Shown here: positions 22,877 to 33,334 of the stretch, piece by piece
How the letters are laid out: each line of letters opens with the position of its first letter
Numbering within the stretch: position 1 is the stretch's first letter
Source of the DNA: Malachius bipustulatus
Lineage: Eukaryota > Arthropoda > Insecta > Coleoptera > Melyridae
Assembly (NCBI GenBank): GCA_910589415.1
Contig: OU342632.1
Coordinates: forward strand, 53,061,341 to 53,125,340
Reading direction: 5' to 3'
DNA: 64,000 nt
Translations under genes and position numbers: made by a program
The notes under the pieces: model-generated
Database searches by the model: none
What the model was told of the DNA's origin: nothing
The model's input: the letters and a program-made list of their open reading frames with translations, nothing else

Positions 22877-23073
22877 TTATATCGTGTGATCCACAAAATT
22901 TTTCATCAACTAGTGCCTTGGAAGAGAGAGATAGCTATTGCAGTCATGTCTGAGCTCATTCCACCTGAGCACACCTACCAACAGTTTGCATTTTATCTGG
23001 CAAACTGGCAGACATGCTTCATTTTTTCCAAGGCACTAGGTGATGAAAAATTTTGTGGATCACCCGATATTAT
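22877..23073. mobile_element. FB-L, ~200 bp hairpin MITE
   Basis: Arms of about 50 bp pair almost perfectly: GTGATCCACAAAATTTTTCA against TGAAAAATTTTGTGGATCAC, then CTAGTGCCTTGGAA against TTCCAAGGCACTAG. The ends are TATCG-TGTG and CACC-CGATA inside AT-rich sequence. The 86-codon frame across it is a product of the palindrome. A partial terminus, ATATCGGGTGTTC, recurs at 23149. Confidence 0.75.
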
Positions 23074-23389
23074 AGGAATTGGAAGTAATATCACAGGGAA
23101 GATGAAATACAGAAAATAATCATGCAGTATGACTGTACATTCATCATGATATCGGGTGTTCAATAATTAACACGTCCCAAGTTGACACTGAAGATCAAAC
23201 CGTATGTCATAACTTAATTTTCTATTAATATACTTATTTGTTTCGAGTTATTTCAAAATAAGTTAATTTTACTACCGGTTCTTAAACTCAAATCATCGGT
23301 ATTTCATCCGAAAATCTGAATCCTTCAGTAGATATGCGTCAAATAGTCGTAAACAGTGTTTCTCACTATGGGTATTTCAAAGTAATGAT

Positions 23390-23650
23390 GACATAGGAAC
23401 TGTCACTGCTAGGTTTACTTAGAACCTGTTTACAAGCTTCTTAGAAAAGGTGCTCACTATTGTCCTTATCCAGTGATATAGCAGTGAAAGTATACCTACT
23501 CCGAGACATTCCTGGTAGGTGAAATTTTTGTCAATAGTTTCCACGTCCAGGAACAGGGCGACTGCTATTTATTTGTCGTCAATCGACCTTGAAATAATGC
23601 AGGTCATCTGACGCCACGTCAGTTGACTTGTCTGTTTGGTAGGCGTATTG
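23390..23650 (-). pseudogene. LINE reverse transcriptase fragment
   Basis: The minus strand reads VALFLDVETIDKNFT, corresponding to the AALFLDVEKAFD block with the first catalytic Asp of Jockey-type RTs. It is followed by decayed sequence (HWIRTIVSTFSKKLVNRF). The same segment recurs at 32966-33083 on the other strand. Stops are present. Confidence 0.5.
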
Positions 23651-23699
23651 GTGTTGGCTAAGAGGATTTACCTTCAATGCCGTACCCCTAATGTATCTG

Positions 23700-23965
23700 T
23701 CAATAATAATAATAAAGACTTTTATTGACCAACTTAATCCCAATATTAAAAAAAAAACATATACCTAATTTATCATAATCCAGCACTCACATAAAAAGGT
23801 CAATAACACAGGGCGTGCAATGTTCGCTGCCTGCTCTACCACATAAACTCTGTCATAATTTAAGAAATAATTAAATGGTAGCGATATCCTCGCACATCCA
23901 CCCCACGATGTATCCCCCTAAAAAAAAAAAATAAATAAATAAATAAAAAGAAGAAGAAGAAAGAA
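23700..23965 (-). repeat. LINE-type 3' tail and adjoining low-complexity A/G-rich tract
   Basis: On the minus strand CAATAAAAGTCTTT is followed by ATT repeats (23722-23702), a LINE-like 3' end. On the plus strand 23921-23965 is an AAAT/AAG microsatellite. Confidence 0.5.
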
Positions 23966-24080
23966 AATTTAAGAAGATAGTTGGATGGTCAGAAAAGAAG
24001 TTGCCATCAGACAGTTCCTAGCCTTGCCAAGGTCTTCACTCTCTATTGCTTGTCAAGCAGTGTTCATTTGTTTATGTTCT

Positions 24081-24170
24081 TCGCGTCAATCCGAAAGGGT
24101 TGACCAATTAATTATGTTAGTTTTTTAGTTAATCGCGTCAATCCGAAAGGGTTGATCAATTAATTACATT
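24081..24170 (+). repeat. Tandem duplication of a small hairpin sequence
   Basis: TCGCGTCAATCCGAAAGGGT and the following TGAYCAATTAATTA occur at 24081 and again at 24133 (period 52). Each copy contains TCAATCC-GAAA-GGGTTGA, a 7 bp stem with a GAAA loop. Confidence 0.6.
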
Positions 24171-24489
24171 AGAGCCCCTTATACCGGCGACGGTATTAAG
24201 ATTTAGTGAGCCTTTGCTGCTGATGTTTGATTCGCCCGGTTCACGGCCGGTTCATGATCGGCCTGCGCAGTTACTTTGGTGACCACTATTGAAGAAGAAA
24301 TTCGTGAGATTGATTGAACGATTATAATGAAAAATTTACAATGATATTTATTACAAAAGAGCTGCTGCTCCCGACACTTCGCAGGTATTGCTCGTACCAC
24401 GGTGCACAACGTAGTCCTTGCTGTCGGGTATGTCTTGAGTCGTCCAAGCCTTTTTTCTCTCTCCCAGCACCGATGGTCAAGGTTGGATG

Positions 24490-24784
24490 CACCACGCCTG
24501 CTTATGCGTGGTTGGCAAGGTTGCCATGTCTCAAAAGGTACAAGGAAATCCCAACAAGTAGTAACTTTTTTAATTTTCCTCTTAAATCTTGAAGTGGGCA
24601 TATTCCTCTTTAGGTTTTCTGAGAGGCCGTTTATCTTCAAACACACGTCATAAGTGAACGAACTTCTAAATAATTGCAGTTTGAATTTTGGTAGTGATAA
24701 CGTATTTTTCTGACGTACGTTTACATTATGGACGTCGGTGCGATATCGAAATTTTATTACACAAGTATGGTGACGTTCCAGCAC
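24490..24784 (-). pseudogene. LINE ORF2 C-terminal domain fragment
   Basis: The minus-strand frame (from 24784) carries NVRQKNTLSLPKF, SSFTYDVCLKINGL and a SRFKRKIKKV ending. These correspond to the HNTR...LPK..L...SF.Y....YN.LP......FK..LK tail of Jockey/CR1-like pol proteins. The frame continues to 24203 without further motifs. It probably belongs to the same element as 25090-26440, separated by 0.3 kb of unrelated DNA. Confidence 0.55.
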
Positions 24785-24794
24785 TGATAACCCT

Positions 24795-25089
24795 ATGATA
24801 AAAGCAAACAGACAAAAGATATATTCTATTTCTCATACTCAATCATCCAGATTTCCTAAGGCTGTCAGAGACATGATCAAACTTTCTCAATCCATACACG
24901 AATCTCAAACATTAATTCTGGACACTCTGTACCCTGCTCGCTGTCTCACTATCCAGACATGGAGAATAAATCTCACTGCTATACCAAAATTTGGAAAGCA
25001 CTAAGAGCTCACAAAGAAGACTCTTCAAATTTTTACTTAAATATCCCCTATGAGGATGGAGCAACCGAAGACTAGCGTAGCCCCTCGAT
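24795..25089. other. Unassigned insert inside LINE sequence
   Basis: LINE homology stops at about 25090 and resumes at 24784. The 69-codon plus-strand frame in between has no recognised motif. Confidence 0.35.
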
Positions 25090-25650
25090 ATACAGCTTGA
25101 TACATGTTGACGGTAGCGAAATGTATATTATCCATAATTAGACCCAGATTTCTGACCCTGTCCACAAATTCAACAGGTTTATTATTAATTTTTAGAGATA
25201 GTTGCTGCAAAACGATCGGCACCTCAATCTTACTCCCAAACAGAATAGCCTTGGTCTTGGATGGATTCAAGTGCAGTGAATGGAGCTGCGACATACGATA
25301 CAAGGTGCTGAGGTCATTATTAATCATCCTAGTCATGGCGTCATTTGTGTTGCCTTTATCAAAAGACAGGTAAAGCTGAGTACCTATCATCAGGATACAT
25401 ATGAAAACTACAATATTGATTATGTTTATAAAAGTTACTAGTATACAATGTTAATAGAATTGGTCCCAAAATAGATCCCTGGGACATCCACTGCTGAACT
25501 CTTAACGAATTAGATGGTTCTCCACCCACCTTCGCCCTCCGAGACAGGTAACTAGAAATCAGGGAAGACGCCAGGTCCGAAAAGCCTACACTTCTAAGAA
25601 TTTGTAATAAGATGCCATGCTTCACTGTATCGAATGCCCTTCAATAATCC
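25090..25650 (-). pseudogene. LINE reverse transcriptase palm region, frameshifted
   Basis: The first frame (to 25359) has SSYLSRRAKV and SQGSILGPILLTLY, the usual GVPQGS box altered to MSQGS, then YPDD in place of YADD. The second overlapping frame (to 25037) continues GTQLYLSF and LHSLHLNPSKTKAILFGS, the block after the catalytic DD. The shift falls right at the YxDD motif (about 25380). The order fits a Jockey/CR1-like RT. Upstream finger motifs between 25650 and 26080 are too decayed to place. Confidence 0.7.
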
Positions 25651-26087
25651 AAGAGCACCAGCACTGTCAGTTTTCCCCCACCTGTGGCTCTGAGAATGTC
25701 GTCGTTTATTTTGGCTAATGCAGTAGCACAACCATAGCCAGGTCTAACCCAGACTGAGTGTGCGGCAAAATGTCATGAACTTGCAAAAAATCCCGAACCT
25801 GTTGATATAAAACCTTTTCAAACAATTTAGAAAAAACCGGAAGAACAGATACAGACCGTATACATCCCTCAATGTCAATGGATCGTCAACCTTGGCCAAA
25901 GGTGTCACCAGTGCACTTTTCCACGCTCTCTCTAGGAAAATAGTTCTGTAAGATACATGAACTGATTATGTTCGTCAATATAGGTACAATATAAGGCATT
26001 CACATGTGAACCATCCCAAGAGTCATTCCATCCGCGCCAGCAGCATTACTCTGAATTTCCAACAAATGTTTATTTACAGTCTCATTG
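25651..26087 (-). pseudogene. Decayed LINE RT fingers region
   Basis: Lies between recognisable parts of one LINE. The minus strand shows fragments such as GYGCATALAKINDDIL and KLFEKVLYQQVRDFLQVHD in different frames, corresponding to the RT fingers. Frameshifts prevent a continuous reading. Confidence 0.5.
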
Positions 26088-26440
26088 TCAACTAAAGTAA
26101 ACACAAATAAATTCTGATGGCTGGATTGCTTGAAAAAAATTATTTAAAATATCATGATTTGCACTATTATCACCTACCTGGTCATTATTTGGGATGTTAT
26201 TAACATAATAGTAATTTATTTCGTCTGGGCTACCCAAATGCGATGGCACTTCCTTCCTATTTTTATTTTTATTCGAGCATATATTCAGAGCAGCCAGACC
26301 TCTGTACAGGGTCTTAATACTTGTGGTGTTCAGCATATAGTTAAAATAGGCGCGCTTCCCATTCTTAATTATTGCCAAGCTAGTGTAATTTCTAATTGAT
26401 TTGTAATAGTCCCAATCCTTTCCCAACATGGACCTACGAT
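26088..26440 (-). pseudogene. LINE pre-RT linker region
   Basis: The minus-strand frame MLGKDWDYYKSIRN...AIIKNGKRAYFNYML fits the linker between endonuclease and RT in Jockey-like elements (W..Y...RN...A....KR.YF). It is in the same orientation as the RT pieces to its left and forms the 5' limit of that element. Different LINE sequence starts at about 26443. Confidence 0.55.
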
Positions 26441-26442
26441 AT

Positions 26443-27160
26443 CTAGACTTTGCTCCCCAACGTTTTTATGAAGAAGGAGGAGAGGCTAATAGGTCGGTAA
26501 GCCCTGGGAGTGAAATCACTGCGTCTACCTGCCATAGGTATGAACACTACTTTGACCCTTCTACAGGGCTCGGGTATGTGTTTCAGCGCTATGCTGGACC
26601 TGAATATTCTGATGAGGTGGGGCGTGAGCAACCCGTTTCCTTTTTGTATAGGTATGCGGGGTAAATTTCGTCCGGTCCTGGGGACTTGCACGGTCTGAAC
26701 CTCGCAAGTGCCCATCCGAATCTTGCAGGTGTATGGTTCTGACCACTGTCCAGTCTAGTCGACTTTTTAGTTTGATCACATTGATTACCATCAACTGGAA
26801 TAAATTGAACCTGGGAAATTGGTTTTCATGAGGATGGCTAGAGTTTCCTCTGTGGTTGCCGAATAAGGTGCCGTCGGTCTTTTTGAGGGTACCTATATGG
26901 CCCCCAGTACCGTCCTTTGTCAATATTTTGTGCATTCTTGTGCAGGACGTGGTAGAGACCACATCCTCGCAGAAGCTCCTCCATGAGCCTTTGGCCTTTC
27001 GTTTGGGCTTTCGTATTTTTTTGTTATACAGGGTGAGAACTATTCTGTAGTTTCCCATTCTTGGTTTCGCTTAGCTCTATTGAAGGCTTTTCGTACTTGC
27101 AACCGTAAGGTTTCCAAAGTACTGCACCACCAGACTGGTGCTAGATCTATTTCTATTTCT
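26443..27160 (-). pseudogene. R1/Jockey-like LINE, linker and RT fingers
   Basis: Minus strand, 5' to 3': KAFNRAKRNQEWE and KIRKPKRKAKGSWRSFCEDV form the linker after the endonuclease. LKKTDGTL follows. After a frame change comes GLLTPHLIRIFRSSIALKHI and the VVFIPMAGR...YRPISLSSF block, where PKAGR..Y..RPISLTSF is the hallmark of R1/Jockey-type RTs. The YPA-like region between is out of frame. The palm with YxDD is missing, cut at 26440 by the 5' end of the neighbouring LINE. The two elements are therefore joined head to tail. Confidence 0.75.
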
Positions 27161-27164
27161 CATG

Positions 27165-27700
27165 TTAGACGACCTATAAGCTTTGGCAATTTCAATTGCT
27201 CATTTTTATAATCCTCCCGGTAGTTTAGGTTTTTTTTTAATAAAATTTATGTTTTCGACCCTTAAATTTTTTTTAAATTCGACAACACCGCAGTCATAAT
27301 CAGAATATCTTGATACACCCATTTGATGGGTGTAGGGACTCCCATCACCAATGTTATATTAAAAGTGTTTAATGGATTGCGATCGATGACGAGCGAACTT
27401 GAAAAGCACTACACTGATTAGAAATTACATGAAATTTGTGCTTGTAATAGGTGTTGTAATGAGCATAGATGGATATGTTTGTTTCCTCCTTCTGTTTAAC
27501 ATTAACCTAATCAATCAGTCTCTAATCGCTATTATTAACAAATGACACCACTTATGAGATATCTTGATGTGTATGTAGAAAAACACTATGCTTTCAAAGG
27601 GTTTAAACAATATGTATCTGTAGGTATCAATTTAATATAGTCAAAACGGGTAGTTGCTACTCTATAGCGGATATTGAAGGGATTATTTTAGGTAGAAAGT
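27165..27700. other. Unassigned DNA
   Basis: No repeat or coding signal recognised. Confidence 0.55.
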
Positions 27701-27701
27701 A

Positions 27702-28218
27702 TACAGGGTAATTTATGGTGTATGGGTCAGACGATTATCGTTATGTCCCTTGATTTGAAGAAAATTTTATTTTTGGAAAGGATATAGACCCGTTAAAGGG
27801 ACATTTCAAAATTATATTCATAACGTACAGAGTGGGGACATATAAGCCGTTTGCCTGTATCTTGAGCCGTTTTCGTTGTACATGGTCTTAAACTTTTAAA
27901 TTTGTGAATTTCACTTGCTTTATAATTCAGAAACTCCTCAATTTAAAAACCGAATGTAAAAGCCAATCTAATTTTTTCTTCTCAGACAATATAAAATGCA
28001 TTAACATAGGAGCATGTCATTTAAAAAAAACACACAAGTTTGATATGTTTCATATATTTGGGATATTCTGTAGTCTGTCAATTATGTCTATATTATATTA
28101 TATGTATGTATAAATGTCACTTTAACGGGCCTCCATCCACTCCAAAAACAAATATTTCTCAAAATCAAAGAACATGTAGCCATAATCGCCCATCCCATAT
28201 ACCGTGAATAGCCTTGTA
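27702..28218. mobile_element. FB-A foldback copy with intact outer termini
   Basis: Left terminus TACAGGGTAATTTATGGTG and right terminus CACGGT-like AATAGCCTTGTA are inverted; the paired inner blocks include GACCCGTTAAAGGGAC against the TAACGGGCCTCC region. The core matches the right arm of the FB-A copy at 3650-3990 (AGCCGTTTTCGTTGTACATG). Most of the left-arm core is deleted. Its right TA (28217-28218) is also the first TA of FB-H. Confidence 0.75.
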
Positions 28219-29068
28219 CCGGGTGGTCCATCACTTATGTTCACCCCCGAAATAGAGGTTAATTTTAAAGATAAAAAATTGAAACTTTGAGGATTTGTGT
28301 AATTAATATAGGACCACATAATGGCATAATCAGATTAATTATTTTTTTTTAGTTGAGCCATCAGCGATAAAAGACTGTAATTTGGTGTTAATGTGACCAA
28401 AATAAATTGGATTTTTCTTTAATACACCGATAGAAATCGATTAATAAACTCAAAATCGATGAAAATAAATATCAAAAACCTAATTACAAGCCTTTAATTA
28501 AATAAAATACTTAAAATATGGAAATGACAGGTAAAATGATTGATATATGGTAGAGTAATAAAACTGAAAAATCTAATGAGGGTAAGTACCTACCATAAAT
28601 AATCTTCAAAGCAGTCAGAAGAATGTCCCATTGAACTCGAATGGGGCTTCTTTTATGAATGTTTACTTAGGATATGTTTACTTAACATTTGTGCTATACC
28701 AGCCCTTCAAAATCCTGATAGTTTTATTGCTTCCATAAATCAATCATTCTAGCTGTCATTTCCATATTTCAGGTATTTTATTTAATTAAAGGCTTGTAAT
28801 TAGTTTTTTGATATTTCTTTTAAGCGATTTTGATTTTCTTAATTGATTTCTATCCATGTATTAAAGAAAAATCGAATTTATTTTGGTCACATTAACACCA
28901 AATTACAGTTTTTTATCGCTGATGGCTCAAATAAAAAAAATAATTAATCTGATTATGTAATTATATGGTCGGTCCTATATTAATTACACAAATCCTCAAA
29001 GTTACAATTTTTAGCTTTAAAATTAACCTCTATTTCGGGGGTGGACATAAGTGATGGACCACCCGGTA
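28217..29068. mobile_element. FB-H foldback element
   Basis: An 852 bp hairpin runs from TACCGGGTGGTCCATCACTT to AAGTGATGGACCACCCGGTA. Arms of about 330 bp pair along their length (CACCCCCGAAATAGAGGTTA against TAACCTCTATTTCGGGGGTG; TTGGTGTTAATGTGACCAAA against TTTGGTCACATTAACACCAA). There is no coding content. TA at both ends fits a Tc1/mariner-type target. Confidence 0.88.
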
Positions 29069-29340
29069 TATAGCTATGAATAATTTTTTTTTTTAAATAA
29101 TATTTATAAAAAAATTTTATATTTTTTTATTTTAAATCTTAAAAAAAAAAAAAAAAGTTTTCACCATGTCACCAATGAGGAACTACAATTAAGAAGTTGA
29201 AGTTCACCAGTGTTTTGTCTCTGAGAATGTACTGATTAGAAAACGGAAAGTTGGTTACGATTATTGGCATTTCACGACGTTTGTCACTTTGAAAATTTTT
29301 CAAATGATGGTCAACTATGATTTCAAACAGACAAATTGAA
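29069..29340. other. AT-rich spacer
   Basis: Poly-T/A tracts at 29085-29155 and no other signal; may include the end of the mariner element to the right. Confidence 0.5.
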
Positions 29341-29364
29341 AGAAAAGAAGATGTTTATTTGTTC

Positions 29365-30020
29365 TCACAGAATGTGTTCAAATTGGTCGCCTCCTAGTTC
29401 AAGGCAAAGATTCGCACGAGCAATCATGGAAGCACGAACTCTTTGCAGAAGATCATCGTCTATTAGTGCCACAGCAGCGTGAACACGAGCTGCTACATCT
29501 TCTTCTTTCAAAACTGGATCACGGTAAACTTTTTCTTTCAAGTATCCCCAGAAAAAGTAATCCAGGGGATTCAGATCTGGCGGTCTGGGAGGCCATGGTA
29601 TGGATCCACTTCTTCCAATCCACCTCTATGGGAAATTTTCATTCAAGAAATTTCTCACTTGTTACCCATAATGTGCACCATCATTCTGGAACCAACAGTT
29701 TAATGCGAATACCAATGGAACTTCATCAAGCAATGTTAGTGGTCAATTCTCATGCAAAAAGTGTAGTTACTGGGCAAATAAAGTCAGTTAGGCAGAATGT
29801 GTGGGCCAAGAACATCATTACCAGCCCAAATGTTGATTGACCATCGTCTCTGATGAGATCTTTGACGAATGAAAGGGTTTTCAACCCTCCATTCATGCAG
29901 GTTATGAGTATTAATAATACATGTTTCAGTAAATGTGGATTCGTCACGCCATATAATATTTCTGATGAAATCGGGATTAACATTTTTATCATCATAATTT
30001 AAGAGTGAGTATAACAGTAA
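29365..30020 (-). pseudogene. Mariner-like (DD34D) transposase, N-truncated, three stops
   Basis: One minus-strand frame, with three in-frame stops and no frameshift, runs from NPDFIRNIIWRDESTFTE (first catalytic Asp) to NTHNLHEW, RRWSINIWAG, CWFQNDGAHYG (second Asp), RWIGRSGSIPWPPR and PPDLNPLDYFFWG (third Asp), ending GGDQFEHIL. I count 34 residues (two of them stops) between the second and third Asp, the spacing of mariner DD34D. The helix-turn-helix N-terminus is missing. The frame with an ATG at 29750-29995 is a different, meaningless frame. TATACATGGTGTCTCAAA (30194-30177, minus) could be the element's 5' terminus. Confidence 0.85.
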
Positions 30021-30199
30021 TGAATGATTTTGATTTTCAAGTTTTTTTGTTGAAATGTTACTTTTTTGCTCTTTTCGACAATAACTTTTTAACGAAGCGC
30101 AAACGGAAAATTTTTCACTTTCTATTTTAAATTTTTTTAGCTACATTAATCGAATCTCAAGATCACGGGCGTCAATTTTGAGACACCATGTATAGGTGG

Positions 30200-30583
30200 T
30201 GCATCACTTGATAATGAGGGAATCGTATACACGACCAATGTTCATATTATTTCTGGTTTTCTCATCTGCATTTTGGAGCCATTGCAGGAGTTGGGGGGTA
30301 CCTCCAAAACCACCTCCAGTCCCTCGCTTCAATACCCTATAGTCACCTTTGCGGGAAGCGCTGGTAGCCTTGTCCTCAGACACTTCATTCTCTCTTTGTC
30401 ACACATCGCACAGTACGCACTTCTCTAGCTGTAGAATTTTAATAGAACTAGCATAGGCATAATTTTCCTTTTTTTTATTTTATTTTACATTTTACTTTTG
30501 TTTTGTAAACAGAATGCTCTATATCATTCGAGTCTCAGTTTGAGCTGTGATGCTCAGTGATTTATGTCTCCGTGAGCTAAACG
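30200..30583. other. Unassigned DNA
   Basis: Moderate GC content around 30280-30400. No recognised feature. Confidence 0.5.
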
Positions 30584-30652
30584 ATGAAAAAAAAAGTTAT
30601 TTTTAAAATGGAATGCCCTTATGTTATTGCATTTTTAGATTTTCTGAAACGA
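30584..30652. repeat. FB-A fragment
   Basis: TTTTTAAAATGGAATGCCC and TGTTATTGCATTTTTAGATT match the outer arm of FB-A at 32165-32215. Confidence 0.6.
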
Positions 30653-30823
30653 TCGCTCTGGAAAATATTCAGCCAGCCACGCTCTGACAAGAAGCAAAAG
30701 GTGATGCACCGTCTTGCTGGTACCAAATATCCTCATTTTTTTTCTCATTTTCTCATTTTTCTCATTCACTGAAATATTATCCAGAAATTCAACAATTACC
30801 CGAATCAACAAGTTCAAAATATC

Positions 30824-31138
30824 TTAAGTATTGAGCAAAATATTCAAATCTAATAACCTATTTCTGAATATGCCTGTCCATACATTTACGTTAAATCGTT
30901 CTTGAGATTTTCTTACCTTTATTGCACGTGGGTTATCGATGAACCACATATGTCTATTGCGCGAATTGTTTATTCCATCTCTGATAAACTGTATGTCTCT
31001 GGTAAACACATCTGTCCACACTACATTTTCGAGAAAACTCTGATTTTGGTCCACCTTCTCCAAAACCCACTCAGCCTTTCTTCGAAGGAAGTCAAGGGGT
31101 ACCAATTTCCGGATCATCTTCAATAGCATATCACCCAC
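30824..31138 (-). pseudogene. Mariner-like transposase fragment, second copy
   Basis: An open 104-codon minus-strand frame encodes FLENVVWTDVFTRD, IRDGINNSRNRHMWF and ERFNVNVWTGIFRNRLL. It corresponds to the first-Asp half of the same group of transposases seen at 29365-30020 (WRDESTFT, NTHNLHEW, WSINIWAG). The second and third catalytic residues are not present. The protein diverges strongly from its neighbour, so these are separate families or old copies and not a duplication. Confidence 0.7.
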
Positions 31139-31149
31139 GACGATCTCAT

Positions 31150-32000
31150 TCGCATGATTTCCTACATCAGCTTACATTGAAAAAGCAATATAATTCTCTA
31201 CCGATATTAGGTTTAATTCCCTGAACTAAATCCTTTATTTCAAATGGGCCAATTAAATGTGCTATTCACCGGAAGAAATCGTTTAAGTGAAAATTTTCTA
31301 AATGAAATTAGGTACTAAATATATTTATAAGAAGCATGAATTTAATTGCTATAACAAAGTTTTCTCCTCATAACTAATTTTTTTTTTAATATTTGCGGCA
31401 TATTGAATTGGATGAAAAATATTTGATTATCCCAATTAAATTATTTTGTATTGAATAAATGAGTGGTATTCGAAAACAAAGCCGTTTTAGAGTAGGCCAT
31501 GACACAAAGAGGTTTCTCTTAACTTAATCCGCTCTTTATAGCTCACAGTTTTTGATTTTGTTAGGTTAGGATAGTTGTCAAAACATTCATTCAAGAACGT
31601 TAATAAATTAGGCACTCACTTTATCGACTTTTTTAAAAAACACATAAATAAAATCAACAATTAATTCATTTAAGGATTCTCCTACACACGTTTTAATACA
31701 CTGTTTCTCACTCCACTAAAGGCACTCTGTAACTGTTCGCCTGGTGTACCGTTTATCTCGACGAATTTCTCCTCTCGATTTCTTGACTTGACAGTGACAG
31801 TCTCACACAAAATATCAAGTTCTCGATGTAAATGTATAGGAAGAAAACCTATTAAAGCCATATTAACCCACTAAAGCTTGCAGAATCTGTCTGGCTACTG
31901 TATCAGTGTATTACAACAGATAAGTCGATCTTCACAGATCTCTTTCACTAAATTGGTTGCTTTGGAAGTTTTCAAACCAACAAATCCTTGTTAGGTATTA
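31150..32000. other. AT-rich stretch, nothing recognised
   Basis: No coding or repeat signal. Confidence 0.55.
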
Positions 32001-32616
32001 TACAGGGTTATTCACGGTATACGCCACGGAAGTTTATGGTCGTGTCTCTGGATTTTTGGATCTTTTTATTTTTGGAGTGGATAGAGACCCGGCAGAGGTA
32101 CGCTTTAAAATTATATTCATAATGTACAGGTGTCCCAAAAGCATGAAACATATCAAAGTTATGTTTTTTTTAATGGAATGCTCCGATGTTATTGCATTTT
32201 TAGATTGCCTGAGACGAAAAAAGGAGATTGGCTTTTACAGTTGGTGTTTAACTTCAGAGATTTGTGAGTTATAAACAAGTGAAAATCGTAATTTTTCAAG
32301 TTCAAGGCCCTGTACAAGGAAAAAAGGCTTAAGATAGAGAAAAACGGCTTACATGTCCCTATTTTAACTTTTAATGTACTATCCAATGATGTAGATGAAA
32401 TGTTTATACAGGGTGATAAAAAATTTGAAAAATTCTGAGATTTCTCCACGCGTCGACCATAGGATAGTACATGAAAACTTAAAATAGGGACATGTAAGCC
32501 GTTTTTCTCTATCTTGAACCGTTTTCGTTGTACAGGGTCTGGAACTTGAAAAATTACGATTTTCACTTGTTTATAACTCTCGAAATCGAAAACTTCTGAA
32601 TTTAAACACCAACTGT
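32001..32616. mobile_element. FB-A foldback copy, right end truncated
   Basis: Left terminus TACAGGGTTATTCACGG. The left arm includes AAGATAGAGAAAAACGGCTT and the right arm the inverted AAGCCGTTTTTCTCTATCTT, with the loop near 32405-32450. The right arm stops at CACCAACTGTA (about 32616), short of the terminus. The 105- and 125-codon frames across it are products of the hairpin. Confidence 0.8.
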
Positions 32617-32965
32617 ATCCTGCAATCTGGGATGTTTTTCATTCCTATTATTGAGAGGTGTTTCATTAGTGGGCAGTGTCCTGTTAGAAGTCCAATTGCT
32701 CATCTCAGCTGGTGCTTACTCAGCTTTTTCAGTTACATCTTCTCTGCTTCCTCTTCCCTTTACCCACCTAGTCGCTTGAACAGCACCCCAGTTAGGTTTA
32801 GGTAAGGTCTGCATTGAAGCTGCTCTATCCTCTCCCATAGGTTTCCTCTCATGAGGAAAATTAGTTGTTGACTTGTTAGGTAACTATATGGGAACTGATT
32901 TACATGATATTCTAAGCCATACTAAACCTACAAAATCTCTTGGTGAAAACACTGCAAAGTTTCGG
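32617..32965. other. Unassigned DNA
   Basis: Pyrimidine-rich, moderately GC-rich stretch (32690-32860) without recognisable coding content. Confidence 0.45.
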
Positions 32966-33083
32966 GAAAACTTTTGACAAAAATTTTACCTGCTAGGAAT
33001 GTTTCGGAGTACCACTGGATAAGGACAAAAGTATGAGCACCTTTTCTAAAAAGCTATCTTGTAAACAAGTTCCTATAGAATTT
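32966..33083 (+). repeat. RT-derived repeat, inverted match to 23415-23545
   Basis: TTTTGACAAAAATTTTACCT, ACTGGATAAGGACAA and GAGCACCTTTTCTAA match the minus strand at 23415-23545, which holds a decayed LINE RT. Here the coding trace is too degraded to read on its own. Confidence 0.5.
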
Positions 33084-33334
33084 GTGTTTTCAACCTTCAT
33101 TTTGTACAATCTCTGCATACTGATGTATGATAAATAAAACACCAATGTTTTAAAAAATTCTATACTGTTTACTAATGGAAAATATCCTAAACTTCACTTC
33201 ACTACTTTTAAAGTAGCATCTCAGACGTAAGTAAATAAAATTATTGATATAGTAAGATAGCAGCAGTATGGTAGCCTAAGTGATCATAAAACAAATAACT
33301 AGATTTAAATTAATTTTTAACAGAATTAACAAGA

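Noticed and set aside
22859..23119. 86-codon plus-strand frame
   Set aside because: Lies across the FB-L hairpin; apparent coding length is a palindrome effect.
24203..24489. C-terminal part of the 193-codon minus-strand frame as a host gene
   Set aside because: Its upstream half matches the tail of a LINE pol and the rest shows no domain, so it is read-through into 3' sequence.
29466..29840. 124-codon plus-strand frame
   Set aside because: It is antisense to the clearly recognisable mariner transposase pseudogene and has no motif of its own.
32189..32566. 125-codon minus-strand frame
   Set aside because: Spans the FB-A palindrome; it reads the hairpin arms and has no protein-like signature.
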